Positions 48,714 through 57,024 are shown, numbered from the stretch's first letter. The stretch is 64,000 bases of DNA from Rhodospirillales bacterium URHD0017 (GCA_900110395.1 FODP01000017.1:62001-126000); one strand, 5' to 3'. Notes: a model not told the origin generated them from the letters alone. A program made the numbers and translations.

Positions 48714-49577
48714 CTACGCCACCCGCTTTCGAGACCGGGCCTTTGGTTTCGTGGGCTTATTTCGGTTTGCCGCAGGTGGTCGCTTCTGCAGGCCGTCCTT
48801 GCCGTCGTTCCCCAGGCTTCGCCGCAGCGCGTCCATGAGGTTGACGACGTTGGTCTCCTGAACCTCGTCAGCCGCCACTGCGACTGGCATCCCCTCGCGC
48901 TTGCGGTCGATGACCTCGCGCAGTGCCTGCTCGTAGCGGTCGACGAATAAGGAGGGATCGAAGTCGCCGCGCTGCTGGTCGATAATCTTCTCCGCAATAT
49001 CTAGCATGCGTGGATCGGCCTTCGGCAGATCGATCGGGCCAACCTCCGCCACGTCACGAACCTCCTCATGAGTGCGAAGCGTCGTTAGCAGGATTTCGTC
49101 GCGTCCTGGCTCAAGGGCGCAGATCCGCTCGCGCGTGCTCATTACCAATCGTCCGATCGCAATCATGCGCTTCTTGTCCATCGCCTCGCGGATTACGGCA
49201 AAGGCTTCGATGCCCGTCTTGCCTGAAGGTACAAGGTGATAAGGCGTGTCCCAGTACAGCCGGTCTATGGAGGCGGCAGGCACGAATGACTCAATGTCGA
49301 TGATGCGCGTCGATTCCAGCTTCACCGACTCGAAGTCCTCCTTGTCGAGCAGCACATACTGATTTTTGGCAACGGCGAACCCTTTGACCAAGTCGGACCG
49401 GGACACCTCATCGCCGGTGCCCGCGTCGACAGTCTTCATTCTGATGCGGTTATTGGTTTCGGGATTGATGAGATTGAAGCGGACCGTGTCCGCCTCAGAC
49501 GTTGCCGGATAAAGCGCCACCGGGCAGGTTACAAGCGACAGGCGCAAATGCCCCTGCCACGACGGACGTGCGGCCAT
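48714..49577 (-). CDS. ku: Ku protein (non-homologous end joining)
   Basis: 287 residues. RPSWQGHLRLSLVTCPVALY at the N terminus and GFAVAKNQYVLLDKEDFE near residue 65 are hallmark Ku sequence; the central beta-barrel and EILLTTLRTHEEVR segment are present, and the C terminus is lysine/arginine-rich, as in bacterial Ku. It binds DNA ends and recruits LigD. No ligD is in the window. Promoter probably within 49578-49881. Confidence 0.95.
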   Translation of the reverse strand: MAARPSWQGHLRLSLVTCPVALYPATSEADTVRFNLINPETNNRIRMKTVDAGTGDEVSRSDLVKGFAVAKNQYVLLDKEDFESVKLESTRIIDIESFVPAASIDRLYWDTPYHLVPSGKTGIEAFAVIREAMDKKRMIAIGRLVMSTRERICALEPGRDEILLTTLRTHEEVRDVAEVGPIDLPKADPRMLDIAEKIIDQQRGDFDPSLFVDRYEQALREVIDRKREGMPVAVAADEVQETNVVNLMDALRRSLGNDGKDGLQKRPPAANRNKPTKPKARSRKRVA

Positions 49578-49881
49578 ACGAACCCCTCAAACAATCCCTT
49601 CCCACTGCGACAACACCCTAGGGACAGCAGCCGTTGCACGGTCCAGTGAAGTCAAGATGCTGCGCCCCGTTCTCTTTTCAGTCTCGAAGATGTGGCCCGT
49701 CCTCGGATTATTTCCCGGCGGGAGGCGCAACGCGCGCTTGCGGAATCTGAGTTTTGTGAAGGCTCCTCGCAGGCTCGTCTTCTCCACTTTCGCTACGACA
49801 TCCCCCACATTTCTACTGGCCGCCCCGAATGCAATGCACTCGCATCCGTAACCGGCGAGCCAGGACGGACATTTCGTTTAC
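49578..49881. other. Gap upstream of ku
   Basis: About 300 bp separate ku from a rightward small gene. Both strands carry short open frames, but none has a credible start or composition. Probably regulatory DNA for the two divergent genes. Confidence 0.4.
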
Positions 49882-50094
49882 ATGGATGACGAGGAAGGCA
49901 CCATCTTCCAGCGGATTGCGCGACTGGAAGCCAAGGCGAACACCATACGCGGCCTCATCAAGAAAGAGCGTCTGGGTCTGCTGAGGAAGCCGGACATCGA
50001 AAGCGCGATGAAGATGGCCGCCCTCCAAGATTTGTTGAAGAGCACCCTAGCGAGGGCCGAATGGCTGAGGAGGAAGGGTCAATCGGATCGCTAA
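49882..50094 (+). CDS. Small helical protein
   Basis: 70 residues (MDDEEGTIFQRIARLEAKAN). An acidic start and then almost entirely alpha-helical, heptad-like pattern suggest a coiled coil. No family known to me. Confidence 0.55.
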   Translation: MDDEEGTIFQRIARLEAKANTIRGLIKKERLGLLRKPDIESAMKMAALQDLLKSTLARAEWLRRKGQSDR

Positions 50095-50233
50095 TGAGGT
50101 GAAGCTCCAGCCCGCCGCGTGGACGCGGCTAGTCTTGCCCGCCCTCTCCGGACTGTGAAACGCCATGCCGAGAGAGCAAGACGGAGTAGCGCGGACTTGC
50201 AAAGACCACGCCTAATCAGACGACGGAACTAAA

Positions 50234-50590
50234 TCAAAAACCAGTCCGGCAGGTGCGACACACCAACTGGTGACATGTGGTCGATTGCAGCGTCTGGCAG
50301 CTAATGGACGACTGCTTAACCAGCGCAGGCGTGAAGTAGAGCATCGCGACCAATGAGGAGCGACCAGGAGGCAGTCCTGCAGTCAGTGCCGCCTGCAGCA
50401 TGGTCGTTGCCAAGCTTCCTGCCGGCCAGCCATCGGGACACACCTGCTTGGCGTCGGGCGCGTCGATGCCCCATAGCCGATACGTGACGCCGCCCTGTTT
50501 GAGCGTGTCGCCGTCTGTGACTTGTGCAACTCCTGGCGAGCAAAGGAATGCCGACGCTGCGATTGCTAGCCAAGCACGGCCCAACGTCAT
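50234..50590 (-). CDS. Truncated thermonuclease-like (SNase) protein, copy 1
   Basis: A signal peptide (MTLGRAWLAIAASAFLCSPG) is followed by the SNase start TDGDTLKQGGVTYRLWGIDA with the metal-binding DGDT and RL.GID elements. After about residue 75 the sequence no longer resembles the family, so the C-terminal half with the catalytic glutamate and arginine is missing. Probably a secreted remnant. Its ATG overlaps the stop of the HTH gene upstream. Confidence 0.6.
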   Translation of the reverse strand: MTLGRAWLAIAASAFLCSPGVAQVTDGDTLKQGGVTYRLWGIDAPDAKQVCPDGWPAGSLATTMLQAALTAGLPPGRSSLVAMLYFTPALVKQSSISCQTLQSTTCHQLVCRTCRTGF

Positions 50591-50800
50591 GGCTTGCGTC
50601 GTTCTGCTGCCATCCGCAGCGCACGGTCAATCCTGTTCTCCCCGCTGTCTTCGCCTAAGTCACTGAATGCATCATCGAGCCTAAGGCGGTCCCAGAGGGT
50701 GCGCTTGCCGACACGCTTTGCTTGGGCATCCGGCCTTCCGCAATGAGGCGGTCGAACGTGGTGGCGCCGACGCCTACCGCGCGGCTTCCTCGCGGCTCAT
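50587..50800 (-). pseudogene. Frameshifted excisionase/MerR-type helix-turn-helix gene
   Basis: From ATG 50800: MSREEAAR, then a one-base shift gives VGVGATTFDRLIAEGRMPK, and another shift gives KRVGKRTLWDRLRLDDAFSD and an ending ERRKP. Together this is a small helix-turn-helix protein of the excisionase type found in islands. Two frameshifts break it. It ends as ATGA over the SNase-like start. Confidence 0.65.
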
Positions 50801-50840
50801 TCCCCGGGGCGGGTATGCGGTCGAATCCGGCTTCATTCTA

Positions 50841-51611
50841 TTACCTACCAACAATGTGGCGCCGCAAATCCGGCAGAGGCTTCCCACTGGGCCACGGGGA
50901 CGGCAATAGCGGCAGATCATCGTCCATCAAGGCGCGGCGAAAGCTATAGTGGCGGATGCCGGCCTCTCTTCTGGACATCTGTTCCCCTTCAAGGCTGACA
51001 TAGTGATAGCGATCGGCTGTCAGGACCGCCGAGACCGGCGCCAACATATCGGCTGGCATCGGAAATATTGCTTCCAGATCTTTTCCCCGCCCCGCACGCC
51101 AAAGAGTACCGAGCCAGTCGGGCGTCTCGATGTAGTATCTAGCTCCGTGGCGTTCTGGAATGAATGTGAGTTCAATTTGCCTTCCGGCCACGTTATCGGG
51201 GCTGATCACCGTCCCATACACGTTCAAGTGAGCGTAATCCTTAACCTCGTAAGTCTGATGAACGGACCAGTGCACGCCGAAGTCGTAATCCCACTTCCAA
51301 CGCTGGATCTCGAGAACATAGTGGACGAGGTCGTACCTGTGGCGTGACGCCTCGCGGCTGGAGCGCTCGTCGGGGCGCGCCGCTTTTGTTGACGGTCGGG
51401 CGTCTCTGTCCGCGCCTTCGTAGCGCCAGGCGATGACGACTTGTCGGGAGCCTTTGGCGCTGCTTGTGGGGCGCGGGAAGCGGCGGACAACGTGGCTCTG
51501 GGAGAGACAGCAGGCGGCGGCAACTGGGGCTTTTTTGGCATACGATGCCCCGCCCTCACTCTGTTCCAATAGCCCCGTGGTGGGACCGGTACGCCTTCGC
51601 GGCGGCACCAC
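50841..51611 (-). CDS. Hypothetical protein, C-terminal part of a possibly frameshifted gene
   Basis: The convincing part is from about residue 85: YDLVHYVLEIQRWKWDYDFG, then VHQTYEVKDYAHLNVYGTV and DLEAIFPMPADMLAPVSAVL, a compact alpha/beta region. The part before it overlaps the next gene in another frame. Together they could be one gene split by a frameshift. Function unknown. Confidence 0.5.
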   Translation of the reverse strand: MVPPRRRTGPTTGLLEQSEGGASYAKKAPVAAACCLSQSHVVRRFPRPTSSAKGSRQVVIAWRYEGADRDARPSTKAARPDERSSREASRHRYDLVHYVLEIQRWKWDYDFGVHWSVHQTYEVKDYAHLNVYGTVISPDNVAGRQIELTFIPERHGARYYIETPDWLGTLWRAGRGKDLEAIFPMPADMLAPVSAVLTADRYHYVSLEGEQMSRREAGIRHYSFRRALMDDDLPLLPSPWPSGKPLPDLRRHIVGR

Positions 51612-51718
51612 TTCTTAAGCCCGACGTCCGACATGGGGATGGTCTTCGCCGCACCACGCATCGGCATGGACCAAACTAACTCAAAGAGTTGTTGCCGGCT
51701 CAGGTGTCGCTCTGTCAT
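51224..51718 (-). CDS. HTH-like N-terminal domain protein, paralogue 1 (possibly frameshifted)
   Basis: From ATG 51718: MTERHLSRQQLFELVWSMPM, then DVGLKKWCRREGVPVPPRGY. This pattern (LxxLVWxxP...LxxxCxxxxIPVPPxGYW) is shared with the next gene and looks like a DNA-binding-type module in island proteins. After about residue 75 the frame becomes proline/serine/alanine-rich and is probably out of frame; the true continuation is likely the neighbouring frame ending at 50841. Confidence 0.5.
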   Translation of the reverse strand: MTERHLSRQQLFELVWSMPMRGAAKTIPMSDVGLKKWCRREGVPVPPRGYWNRVRAGHRMPKKPQLPPPAVSPRATLSAASRAPQAAPKAPDKSSSPGATKARTETPDRQQKRRAPTSAPAARRHATGTTSSTMFSRSSVGSGITTSACTGPFIRLTRLRITLT

Positions 51719-51785
51719 GTCCAACCGCCTGCCTGTCAGAGCAGTGAGAACGCGGCATCGAGCTGGAGCCGCGGCAAAAGCATCC

Positions 51786-52811
51786 CTACCAGATCCGCCA
51801 TTCTTTAGCGTCACGACTTACGGCCATGGCCCCGCAGTTTTCGCGTAGCTCAGCAACGTAGGCATCACACCACTTGAGGATGTCTGGCAGCACAGGCGAC
51901 GACCCATCGTCAGTCTCGCGCAAGTGAACGGCCAATCTCGCGAGCTTCGCTGCCTGGTCCAGATCGTCGGCCCGTTCCACGAGAAGAGACACCCGCTTGC
52001 GACGGTGCATGTGTTCCGTTTCTTCCGTGCGTCGTGTCTCAATCGCTTCCTTTCGACGCTCGCGGCGGGCCCTGACTGCTTTCGCGTGGACCTTTGCCTC
52101 ACAAATTACGTCAGCGATTCGGCTCTCCACGAGATGGAAGGGTCTATCCGTCCAAAGTCGATGGCCGCCGCTATACATCTCCCCCAGCACAATCGTTAGC
52201 CGCCCATCGGGCTTGCCCGTTCTCCGCCTGATCTCCTCGAGGATGCTGAACGGCACACGTTCGCCTTCAACAACGAGTGCAGCCGAACCCTCAGTGGTCG
52301 ATACGGAATAGGCAGCCTGGTCGGCAGCAAGAAGCAGCAGATCCAACACCGCCAAGGCACGCGCGAGCATCGGCGGTGACACCCTTATGTGGGCAATGCC
52401 GTCACCGACTGCCTCGACCGCGCCTCGGGCATTTGGCCTTGCACCGTCGAGTACCGCGGCGGTCCGCCTTGCGCACTGGTGCTGAAAGCCGCCAGGCTCG
52501 CCAGTGACCTCCACTGCTGGAGGCGACTGCGCGGCCAAGGTCCGATGGTTCGGCGCCCTCCGTCGCAGAAACCTCCTTATCCAGATGCGCTGCTGCCCAA
52601 GGTGGCCGTTACGCAAGGAAATCTGGTCCTGTCGCTGTCGATCAGCGCCCTTTAGCCAGTGCCCTTGCGGAGGAACTGGGATCTGATGGCGCTGGCACAG
52701 TCGCTTCAGGGCCAGATGCGACATCGGAAAGGTGGCGGCGGCCTTGTGGAGCGGCAGCGACCAAACCAAGTCATACAGTTCCTGCCGGGTCATCTCGGTT
52801 CGAGTGGTCAT
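51786..52811 (-). CDS. HTH-like N-terminal domain protein, paralogue 2
   Basis: 341 residues from ATG 52811 (MTTRTEMTRQELYDLVWSLP). The N-terminal module LALKRLCQRHQIPVPPQGHW matches the neighbour. The middle carries VSPPMLARALAVLDLLLLAA and an alpha/beta part with LTIVLGEMYSGGHRLW; the C terminus is a charged helix (ERRKEAIETRRTEETEHMHR) and further helices. No enzymatic motif found. Confidence 0.6.
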   Translation of the reverse strand: MTTRTEMTRQELYDLVWSLPLHKAAATFPMSHLALKRLCQRHQIPVPPQGHWLKGADRQRQDQISLRNGHLGQQRIWIRRFLRRRAPNHRTLAAQSPPAVEVTGEPGGFQHQCARRTAAVLDGARPNARGAVEAVGDGIAHIRVSPPMLARALAVLDLLLLAADQAAYSVSTTEGSAALVVEGERVPFSILEEIRRRTGKPDGRLTIVLGEMYSGGHRLWTDRPFHLVESRIADVICEAKVHAKAVRARRERRKEAIETRRTEETEHMHRRKRVSLLVERADDLDQAAKLARLAVHLRETDDGSSPVLPDILKWCDAYVAELRENCGAMAVSRDAKEWRIW

Positions 52812-52839
52812 GCTGCCCCTCCCGCTAGCGCGTTCACTG

Positions 52840-52940
52840 AGTCCGTTTTTTGAGTCACTGGACTCGGTCTGGAGGTCGGGGGCCACCTCCCTACCAGCCG
52901 GAGGCTAATTCGATTCCACGGGCAGAAAAACAGGGCTAGC
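52840..52940 (+). repeat. Dispersed intergenic element, copy 2
   Basis: Contains GAGTCACTGGACTC, an inverted GAGGTCGGGGGCCACCTC-type pair, then CGATTCCACGGGCAGAAAA and CAGGGCTAGCGG. The second block matches copy 3 (58780-58885) in sequence and order. Confidence 0.55.
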
Positions 52941-52994
52941 GGTAAGGTTGACAAGAGAACCCCAGCATATCTTGCAGATGACCCGGAGGCTTCA

Positions 52995-53186
52995 GTGAGT
53001 GAAGAGAGTTCGGAGGCCCGCGCCATGCGTTTCCGAGAGCTGGCTGCCGAAGCCAGGCAAATGGCGGAACAGGCTTCAACGCCCGGAGCGCTTACCGCAA
53101 TGACCGAGGTGGCCGAAACATGGGACCGTCTCGCCCATCTGGAAGAAACCGATCTTGAGCGGAAAACGGGCTATTCGTCGGGCTAA
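52995..53186 (+). CDS. Small helical protein, distant SAYWR-family member
   Basis: 63 residues, GTG start, GGAGG about 8 bases upstream. FRELAAEARQMAEQASTPGA and VAETWDRLAHLEE follow the same helical pattern as the small proteins at 56402-56587 and 60003-60182 (residues before ...YDRMA), though more divergent. Confidence 0.55.
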   Translation: MSEESSEARAMRFRELAAEARQMAEQASTPGALTAMTEVAETWDRLAHLEETDLERKTGYSSG

Positions 53187-53204
53187 CCACGAGTACTTGC
53201 AGAA

Positions 53205-53535
53205 AGGCCCGCCCAGCCAGAAGCGGATGGCTGAGCGGGCGGCCTGTAGCAGTCAGGCCGGGAGCGCGAGCGGGGAAGCCTGCTCCCAATGGTCTAATCC
53301 CGCGGTCGCGCGGTCTGTTGCAACGCAGAGTCGATTGTTTTCGCCGCGAGTAAAGGAAGGCCTCCACATAGATAGCGCGCGCATCGCAGGCAGCCCGTAG
53401 CCTGTTCGCCAGAGGCCCGCCCAGGCTGTGTGCCAAACTGGGCGGGCGACCTGGGGGCTGCAGGCCGGAGCGCACGCGGCGGAATGAGTGCCTGCTCCCA
53501 AGTCACCAAACCCCGCAGCGGGGAGCCTGTTACAA
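53205..53535. ncRNA. Tandem pair of structured repeats, candidate non-coding RNA
   Basis: Copy 1 (53205-53323) and copy 2 (53413-53535) share the same order of blocks: GGCCCGCCCAG ... CTGxGCGGGC (stem 1), CAGGCCGG-AGCGC, CCTGCTCCCAA, CCCGC ... GCGGG (stem 2) and CCTGTT-CAA. Loops differ while stems pair, including compensating changes, which suggests RNA structure. No protein frame explains the conservation. Strand is uncertain; a leftward terminator lies 50 bp to the right. Confidence 0.5.
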
Positions 53536-53584
53536 GTCCGGGGCGAATTTTCGGCTGGTCGCTCCGCCGGGTGACAAAGAAAAG

Positions 53585-53607
53585 CCCCGCCGGTTAAGAG
53601 CGGGGCC
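53585..53607 (-). terminator. Terminator of the leftward HNH gene
   Basis: GCCCCGC (53585-53591) pairs with GCGGGGC (53601-53607); on the minus strand the stem is followed by TTTTCTTTGT. Confidence 0.8.
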
Positions 53608-53673
53608 GAGGTGCTTAGATGGAGAACTCAAGGTCCGAGTGCTTCACGCTCGGACCTCGGTCTTGTCGCAGGT

Positions 53674-53970
53674 TTAGCTGGGGAAGCTCAAGGAACGAAT
53701 CCGCATAAAGGCCGCTACGCGAAGTGCCCGCGGATCTCCGGCACGGGCGAGGCGATTGGCAAAGCGCCCCAGCGACAGCGACCCCTTGGCAGTGTTGCAG
53801 GGCGCACAGACGATTGCCCGGTTATCGGCCGTGAGCCAGTGCCCCTTCGATCGGGGCGTGATGCGGTCGCGGGTGGGCCAGCGGCCGGGGCCTGCCGTCG
53901 GCTCCCACAGAGGGGAACAAGAGGACCGATGGCAGCCCACCAGCACCGCACGGCGCGGTACTTGGGACAT
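53674..53970 (-). CDS. HNH endonuclease-like protein
   Basis: 98 residues. WPTRDRITPRSKGHWLTADN then IVCAPCNTAKGSLSL matches the HNH core (D-x-x-x-P, N, and C..CN..KG). The N-terminal cysteines (VGCHRSSC) may form a second zinc pair. HNH proteins of this size nick DNA in phages and islands. Upstream on the same strand is a broken thermonuclease-like fragment. Confidence 0.65.
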   Translation of the reverse strand: MSQVPRRAVLVGCHRSSCSPLWEPTAGPGRWPTRDRITPRSKGHWLTADNRAIVCAPCNTAKGSLSLGRFANRLARAGDPRALRVAAFMRIRSLSFPS

Positions 53971-53972
53971 CG

Positions 53973-54185
53973 CTACGGCGGCCCTCGATCGAGCGGCCCG
54001 CTGTCAGTGCCTGCAGCCTCGTCGTAGCTAAGCTTCGCTGGCCATCCATCGGGCCAGACCTGCTTCGCCTCCGGCGCGTCGATGCCCCACAGGCGATAGA
54101 TGACGCCGTTCTGCTTGAGCGTGTCGCCGTCGGTGATGGTCTGGGCCGCGGCGGGTACAGCCAACGCAACTGCCGCCGCAACCAA
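53973..54185 (-). pseudogene. Thermonuclease-like (SNase) remnant, copy 2
   Basis: From 54185: a signal peptide (AAAVALAVPAAAQ) and TITDGDTLKQNGVIYRLWGI, then PEAKQVWPDGWPA. A one-base shift continues it as SLATTRLQALTAGRS, after which family similarity ends at the HNH gene. The catalytic second half is gone. Divergent from the gene at 54280. Confidence 0.65.
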
Positions 54186-54237
54186 GCACCCGCGACCGGA
54201 ACGCCACGTCGAGATTCACCTAGCCCCCACCGAGTTA

Positions 54238-54330
54238 GGTGGTAAGATTATCACACTATACGACCTTACGGCGGATGCCATGCGGGGGCTGGCTTTGGTC
54301 GTTGCGATGCTCAGCGTTCCTGCGTTTGCC
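54238..54330 (+). repeat. Duplicated leader and signal-peptide block, copy 1
   Basis: GGTGGTAAGATTA, a CTATACGACCT-like stretch, GATGCCATGCGGGGG and the signal-peptide codons closely match 63244-63337. In both places a broken SNase gene lies upstream in the opposite direction, so a whole divergent module was copied. Confidence 0.75.
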
Positions 54331-54504
54331 GCCGACTACTCGCCATGGCTTGGCCGAGAGCCGCCGCCGATCGCCAGCGAGTGGACAGAGCTAGCGCAAC
54401 AAGGGGACCGATGCTGCAAGCGCTGCACAAGGGGACAGCCCTGCGGGAACACCTGCATCAGCACCAAGAACAAGTGCAAGAGCCCGCCGGGGTGCGCATG
54501 TTGA
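54280..54504 (+). CDS. Small secreted cysteine-rich protein
   Basis: 74 residues. Signal peptide MRGLALVVAMLSVPAFA, cleaved before ADYSP. The mature end has CCKRCTRGQPCGNTCIS and CKSPPGCAC, eight cysteines in a pattern common in small bacterial Cys-rich proteins; it may bind metal or be disulfide-stabilised in the periplasm. Translation probably couples to the next frame, which begins inside its last codons. Confidence 0.7.
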   Translation: MRGLALVVAMLSVPAFAADYSPWLGREPPPIASEWTELAQQGDRCCKRCTRGQPCGNTCISTKNKCKSPPGCAC

Positions 54505-54755
54505 GGCAGCTTTGGAAGAGGGCCCTAAGGACGACGCTTGCCGTGAGTGCCACGGTCGCAGTTACGATTGCCGCCAAAGTGACTCTTGCTCGCCATCGCC
54601 GCGAGAGAACTGGCAGTGACCTTACCTGGACTGGAAATCTCGCCATCAAAGGATGGCCCCTCCCGTTACATCATGAAAACGTGGCGTGCTCCCGAATTGG
54701 AGATCGGTCAGTCGGGATTTGCGCTCACAATGTACTGGAACGGATTGGACGATGA
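54498..54755 (+). CDS. Small membrane protein, possibly the N-terminal part of a frameshifted gene
   Basis: 85 residues from ATG 54498, overlapping the previous stop by 7 bp. A basic N terminus (MLRQLWKRALRTT) and one helix (LAVSATVAVTIAAKVTLA). Beyond about residue 45 another frame (54586-55062) looks more protein-like, so a frameshift may split one gene. Confidence 0.4.
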   Translation: MLRQLWKRALRTTLAVSATVAVTIAAKVTLARHRRERTGSDLTWTGNLAIKGWPLPLHHENVACSRIGDRSVGICAHNVLERIGR

Positions 54756-55062
54756 GACATGGCCTTTTACGCGCATTCTGGATTCCTTGCTCCGCAGGGC
54801 CTGCGGAGGTGTGCGACAGGGTTGGACGGAAGCACTGCGAACGCGGCTTTACGCAGCGCCGTCTCTCGAGCCCGAGCGCGAGACGGGCGGCAACAATGGT
54901 GTATCATTTAAGAAGTCGATTTCGGGTGTGGCTGGTCAGTGTCGTGTGAGTCTCAATGCCCAAGGTGCGCGTTGGCACACAATCACCGCCGCAGTTACGT
55001 CGAGGCAAGCCAGTTCTATCGGGGGCGTGTTCCAATACCGATGGGCTGCACCCCCTCAGTGA
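54586..55062 (+). CDS. Hypothetical protein, weakly supported
   Basis: The part from about residue 25 (RYIMKTWRAPELEIGQSGFA, then LTMYWNGLDDETWPF) looks coding, the last third less so, where it overlaps the next gene. May continue the membrane frame before it. Confidence 0.35.
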   Translation: MLAIAARELAVTLPGLEISPSKDGPSRYIMKTWRAPELEIGQSGFALTMYWNGLDDETWPFTRILDSLLRRACGGVRQGWTEALRTRLYAAPSLEPERETGGNNGVSFKKSISGVAGQCRVSLNAQGARWHTITAAVTSRQASSIGGVFQYRWAAPPQ

Positions 55063-55882
55063 CATAACGATTGCCGACATTCAGAACGCATTGATTTGGA
55101 CGCGCCATTACGGCGCCATGGTCGATGGAGACTATGGTGACTTCACGAAGCGAGCTGCGAAGTCTTGGCAGAGTTCGCGAGGCTATCCGGCAGCGGAGGC
55201 ACTTTCCAGCGAACAAATGATCCAGCTCGTTTCGGAGGGTCTCAAGGAACGCGACAAGTATGGTTGGGCAATGCTGACGGACAGCGCAGTGGGCTTCTCT
55301 GTCGGCTTTCCCACGTCATTCGCAACGAGTACGGGCCCACCACGCGAGGAGAATGGAGTTCTTTGGTACAGATCCAACGGCGTAATTGGGCATCGTGTGA
55401 TAGTTGATGCTACGAACTGCACGGAAGCGGGCCAGTACATGTCTGCACTGGTATCTCAGTTCAAAAGTGTCAACTATCACGCGCGCAAGGACGATTGGTT
55501 TGTGATATCTGGCGCCACCCCGACTCATCAATTCTACATTCGCTCGGTTTGTCGTCCAACTGGCACGGTGACAGCATTGATGAGTATGCCGTTTGCAGAA
55601 CTCGACACCCACGGCTTCTTGTTTGTCGCGATGACAAACAATCTAGTGGTGCAGTCATTCTTGAATCCAACTGGCTCGCCTAGTCTGCGCTTGATTGCTC
55701 CCCCACTTAGTCCGACCTACAAGTCTGAACAGACGCCGCCTACCGGGATGGCAGGTGCGTCATCAACTACAAGTCCGGCAGCGCCGGCCGACGTGGAGCG
55801 GTCCGGTAAGACCAACTCTATACGCTTGGTCCTGTCGGACGGCGCCGAACAGCGACCTCGCGATGTTTTCGACGAAAATTGA
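54956..55882 (+). CDS. Peptidoglycan-binding-domain-like secreted or envelope protein
   Basis: 308 residues. Residues about 37-95 (ITIADIQNALIWTRHYGAMV, then DYGDFTKRAAKSWQSSRGY) form a PG_binding_1-like helical repeat. A following region VGFSVGFPTSFATSTGPP and three later cysteines look extracytoplasmic, but no signal peptide is visible, so the true start may lie further upstream or be disrupted. The end is a serine/proline-rich tail. Function unknown. Confidence 0.6.
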   Translation: MPKVRVGTQSPPQLRRGKPVLSGACSNTDGLHPLSDITIADIQNALIWTRHYGAMVDGDYGDFTKRAAKSWQSSRGYPAAEALSSEQMIQLVSEGLKERDKYGWAMLTDSAVGFSVGFPTSFATSTGPPREENGVLWYRSNGVIGHRVIVDATNCTEAGQYMSALVSQFKSVNYHARKDDWFVISGATPTHQFYIRSVCRPTGTVTALMSMPFAELDTHGFLFVAMTNNLVVQSFLNPTGSPSLRLIAPPLSPTYKSEQTPPTGMAGASSTTSPAAPADVERSGKTNSIRLVLSDGAEQRPRDVFDEN

Positions 55883-55888
55883 TCGGCA

Positions 55889-56095
55889 CTACTCACGGCG
55901 ATGGCCGCGTCGTGCCGCTGCCGTTACGGCCGCCTTAATGGCCACGATGCGCTTGTTGGCCAGCCGGATTGCCCCCGCGCGCATCGCCGGCATCGTCCAC
56001 TCCGTTTGGGCCCAGCACATGACGGTGCGGCGGTGGACGCCAAGGTCGTTGGCCAAATAGGTCTTCCAGCGCCGGCCGTACAGCAGCTCGCCCAA
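55889..56095 (-). CDS. Small helix-turn-helix protein
   Basis: 68 residues. ELLYGRRWKTYLANDLGVHR followed by TVMCWAQTEWTMPAMR fits a short DNA-binding helix-turn-helix common in mobile elements. The basic C-terminal tail may assist DNA binding. Convergent with the gene before it. Confidence 0.6.
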   Translation of the reverse strand: MGELLYGRRWKTYLANDLGVHRRTVMCWAQTEWTMPAMRAGAIRLANKRIVAIKAAVTAAARRGHRRE

Positions 56096-56401
56096 GGTCT
56101 TCAGTCTGACGTGGGGGTCATGGCTTGGGCTATGCGCCCTATACTTGGCATGATCCAGTGCGTTTTGTGGCTAAGCTCGATGGACCAGCTTGGCGACCCG
56201 CCCCAGCTTTCACGCCACAGGCTCTCGCTGGCGCAGCCGGGCGACACCCAGCGGGCGACCAGCTTGATCCCGTGGGCATGGCACGCGGCGGGCTGCCTTA
56301 AGGCTTGCCCTGCCGCGCGTGACGACAGGGGCAGCGCGGTCGGATCGCCATAGGTGGCCAGCGTCAGCGGGCATAGAGTGCGCGTGGGGAAGGGCCGGCA
56401 C
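56096..56401. other. Gap
   Basis: About 300 bp without a gene I can support. Frames on the minus strand contain scattered cysteines and histidines but lack a credible start. Confidence 0.4.
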
Positions 56402-56587
56402 ATGACCATCGAGAACGACGGACTTCGAAGTTCAGCCTATTGGCGCGCGCGCGCCGAGGAAACCCGTGCCAAGGCCGGGGAGATGCGCAGCGGTGAAGCT
56501 GAAGCCGCGATGCTCGACATCGCCGCCATGTATGATCGGATGGCGAAGCGGGCGGCCGAACGGGAAGCCAAGCACAAGCTGGCCTGA
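56402..56587 (+). CDS. Small helical SAYWR-family protein, member 1
   Basis: 61 residues (MTIENDGLRSSAYWRARAEE). The pattern SAYWRxRAEExRxKAxxMR...MLxIAxxYDRMAxRA recurs at 60003-60182. Predicted two-helix hairpin; family function unknown, common in Alphaproteobacteria. Confidence 0.65.
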   Translation: MTIENDGLRSSAYWRARAEETRAKAGEMRSGEAEAAMLDIAAMYDRMAKRAAEREAKHKLA

Positions 56588-56619
56588 AGCAACGTTCGAG
56601 CAGGCGACGAACGTCACGA

Positions 56620-57024
56620 TCATCTATGCCGTCGGTTATCGAGCCAGATGTCGAGCAGATGTATGGCGGCCATGCCAGCGACGCCAACGACTCCACCCAC
56701 CACCAGCCCGACCGACGGAAGGCAGTAGCCAGCGACCGCCATGGCAACGAAGAAGCAAACAACGGCCGTGTCGAAGTCGATCATGGCCGGCCGGGTGTCT
56801 TCGGTGCGACCGGGATGGAGATGCTGAGCAGGCGCTGGCTGTGAAACGGTTCCGTCGTCATGGGCCGAACGGATATCTGCGATGAACTGGGCGATCCAAA
56901 CGGCAGCGGAGATGACGCCCAGCACCAGCACGCCGAAGCCCCCGAAGACGCGGTAGACACCGGCCACCACCAGCACGGCTAGGACCAGGATGGCCCAGTC
57001 TGGAATGATATCGACATTCCTCAT
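56620..57024 (-). CDS. Small polytopic membrane protein
   Basis: 134 residues with about four helices: WAILVLAVLVVAGVYRVFGG, GVLVLGVISAAVWIAQFIA, VVCFFVAMAVAGYCLPSVGL and VGGVVGVAGMAAIHLL. A histidine-containing hydrophilic loop links the pairs. No family recognised. Confidence 0.65.
   Translation of the reverse strand: MRNVDIIPDWAILVLAVLVVAGVYRVFGGFGVLVLGVISAAVWIAQFIADIRSAHDDGTVSQPAPAQHLHPGRTEDTRPAMIDFDTAVVCFFVAMAVAGYCLPSVGLVVGGVVGVAGMAAIHLLDIWLDNRRHR

Noticed and set aside
49587..49889. Short frames on both strands upstream of ku
   Set aside because: No start context, no family signal and mutually overlapping; treated as regulatory DNA.
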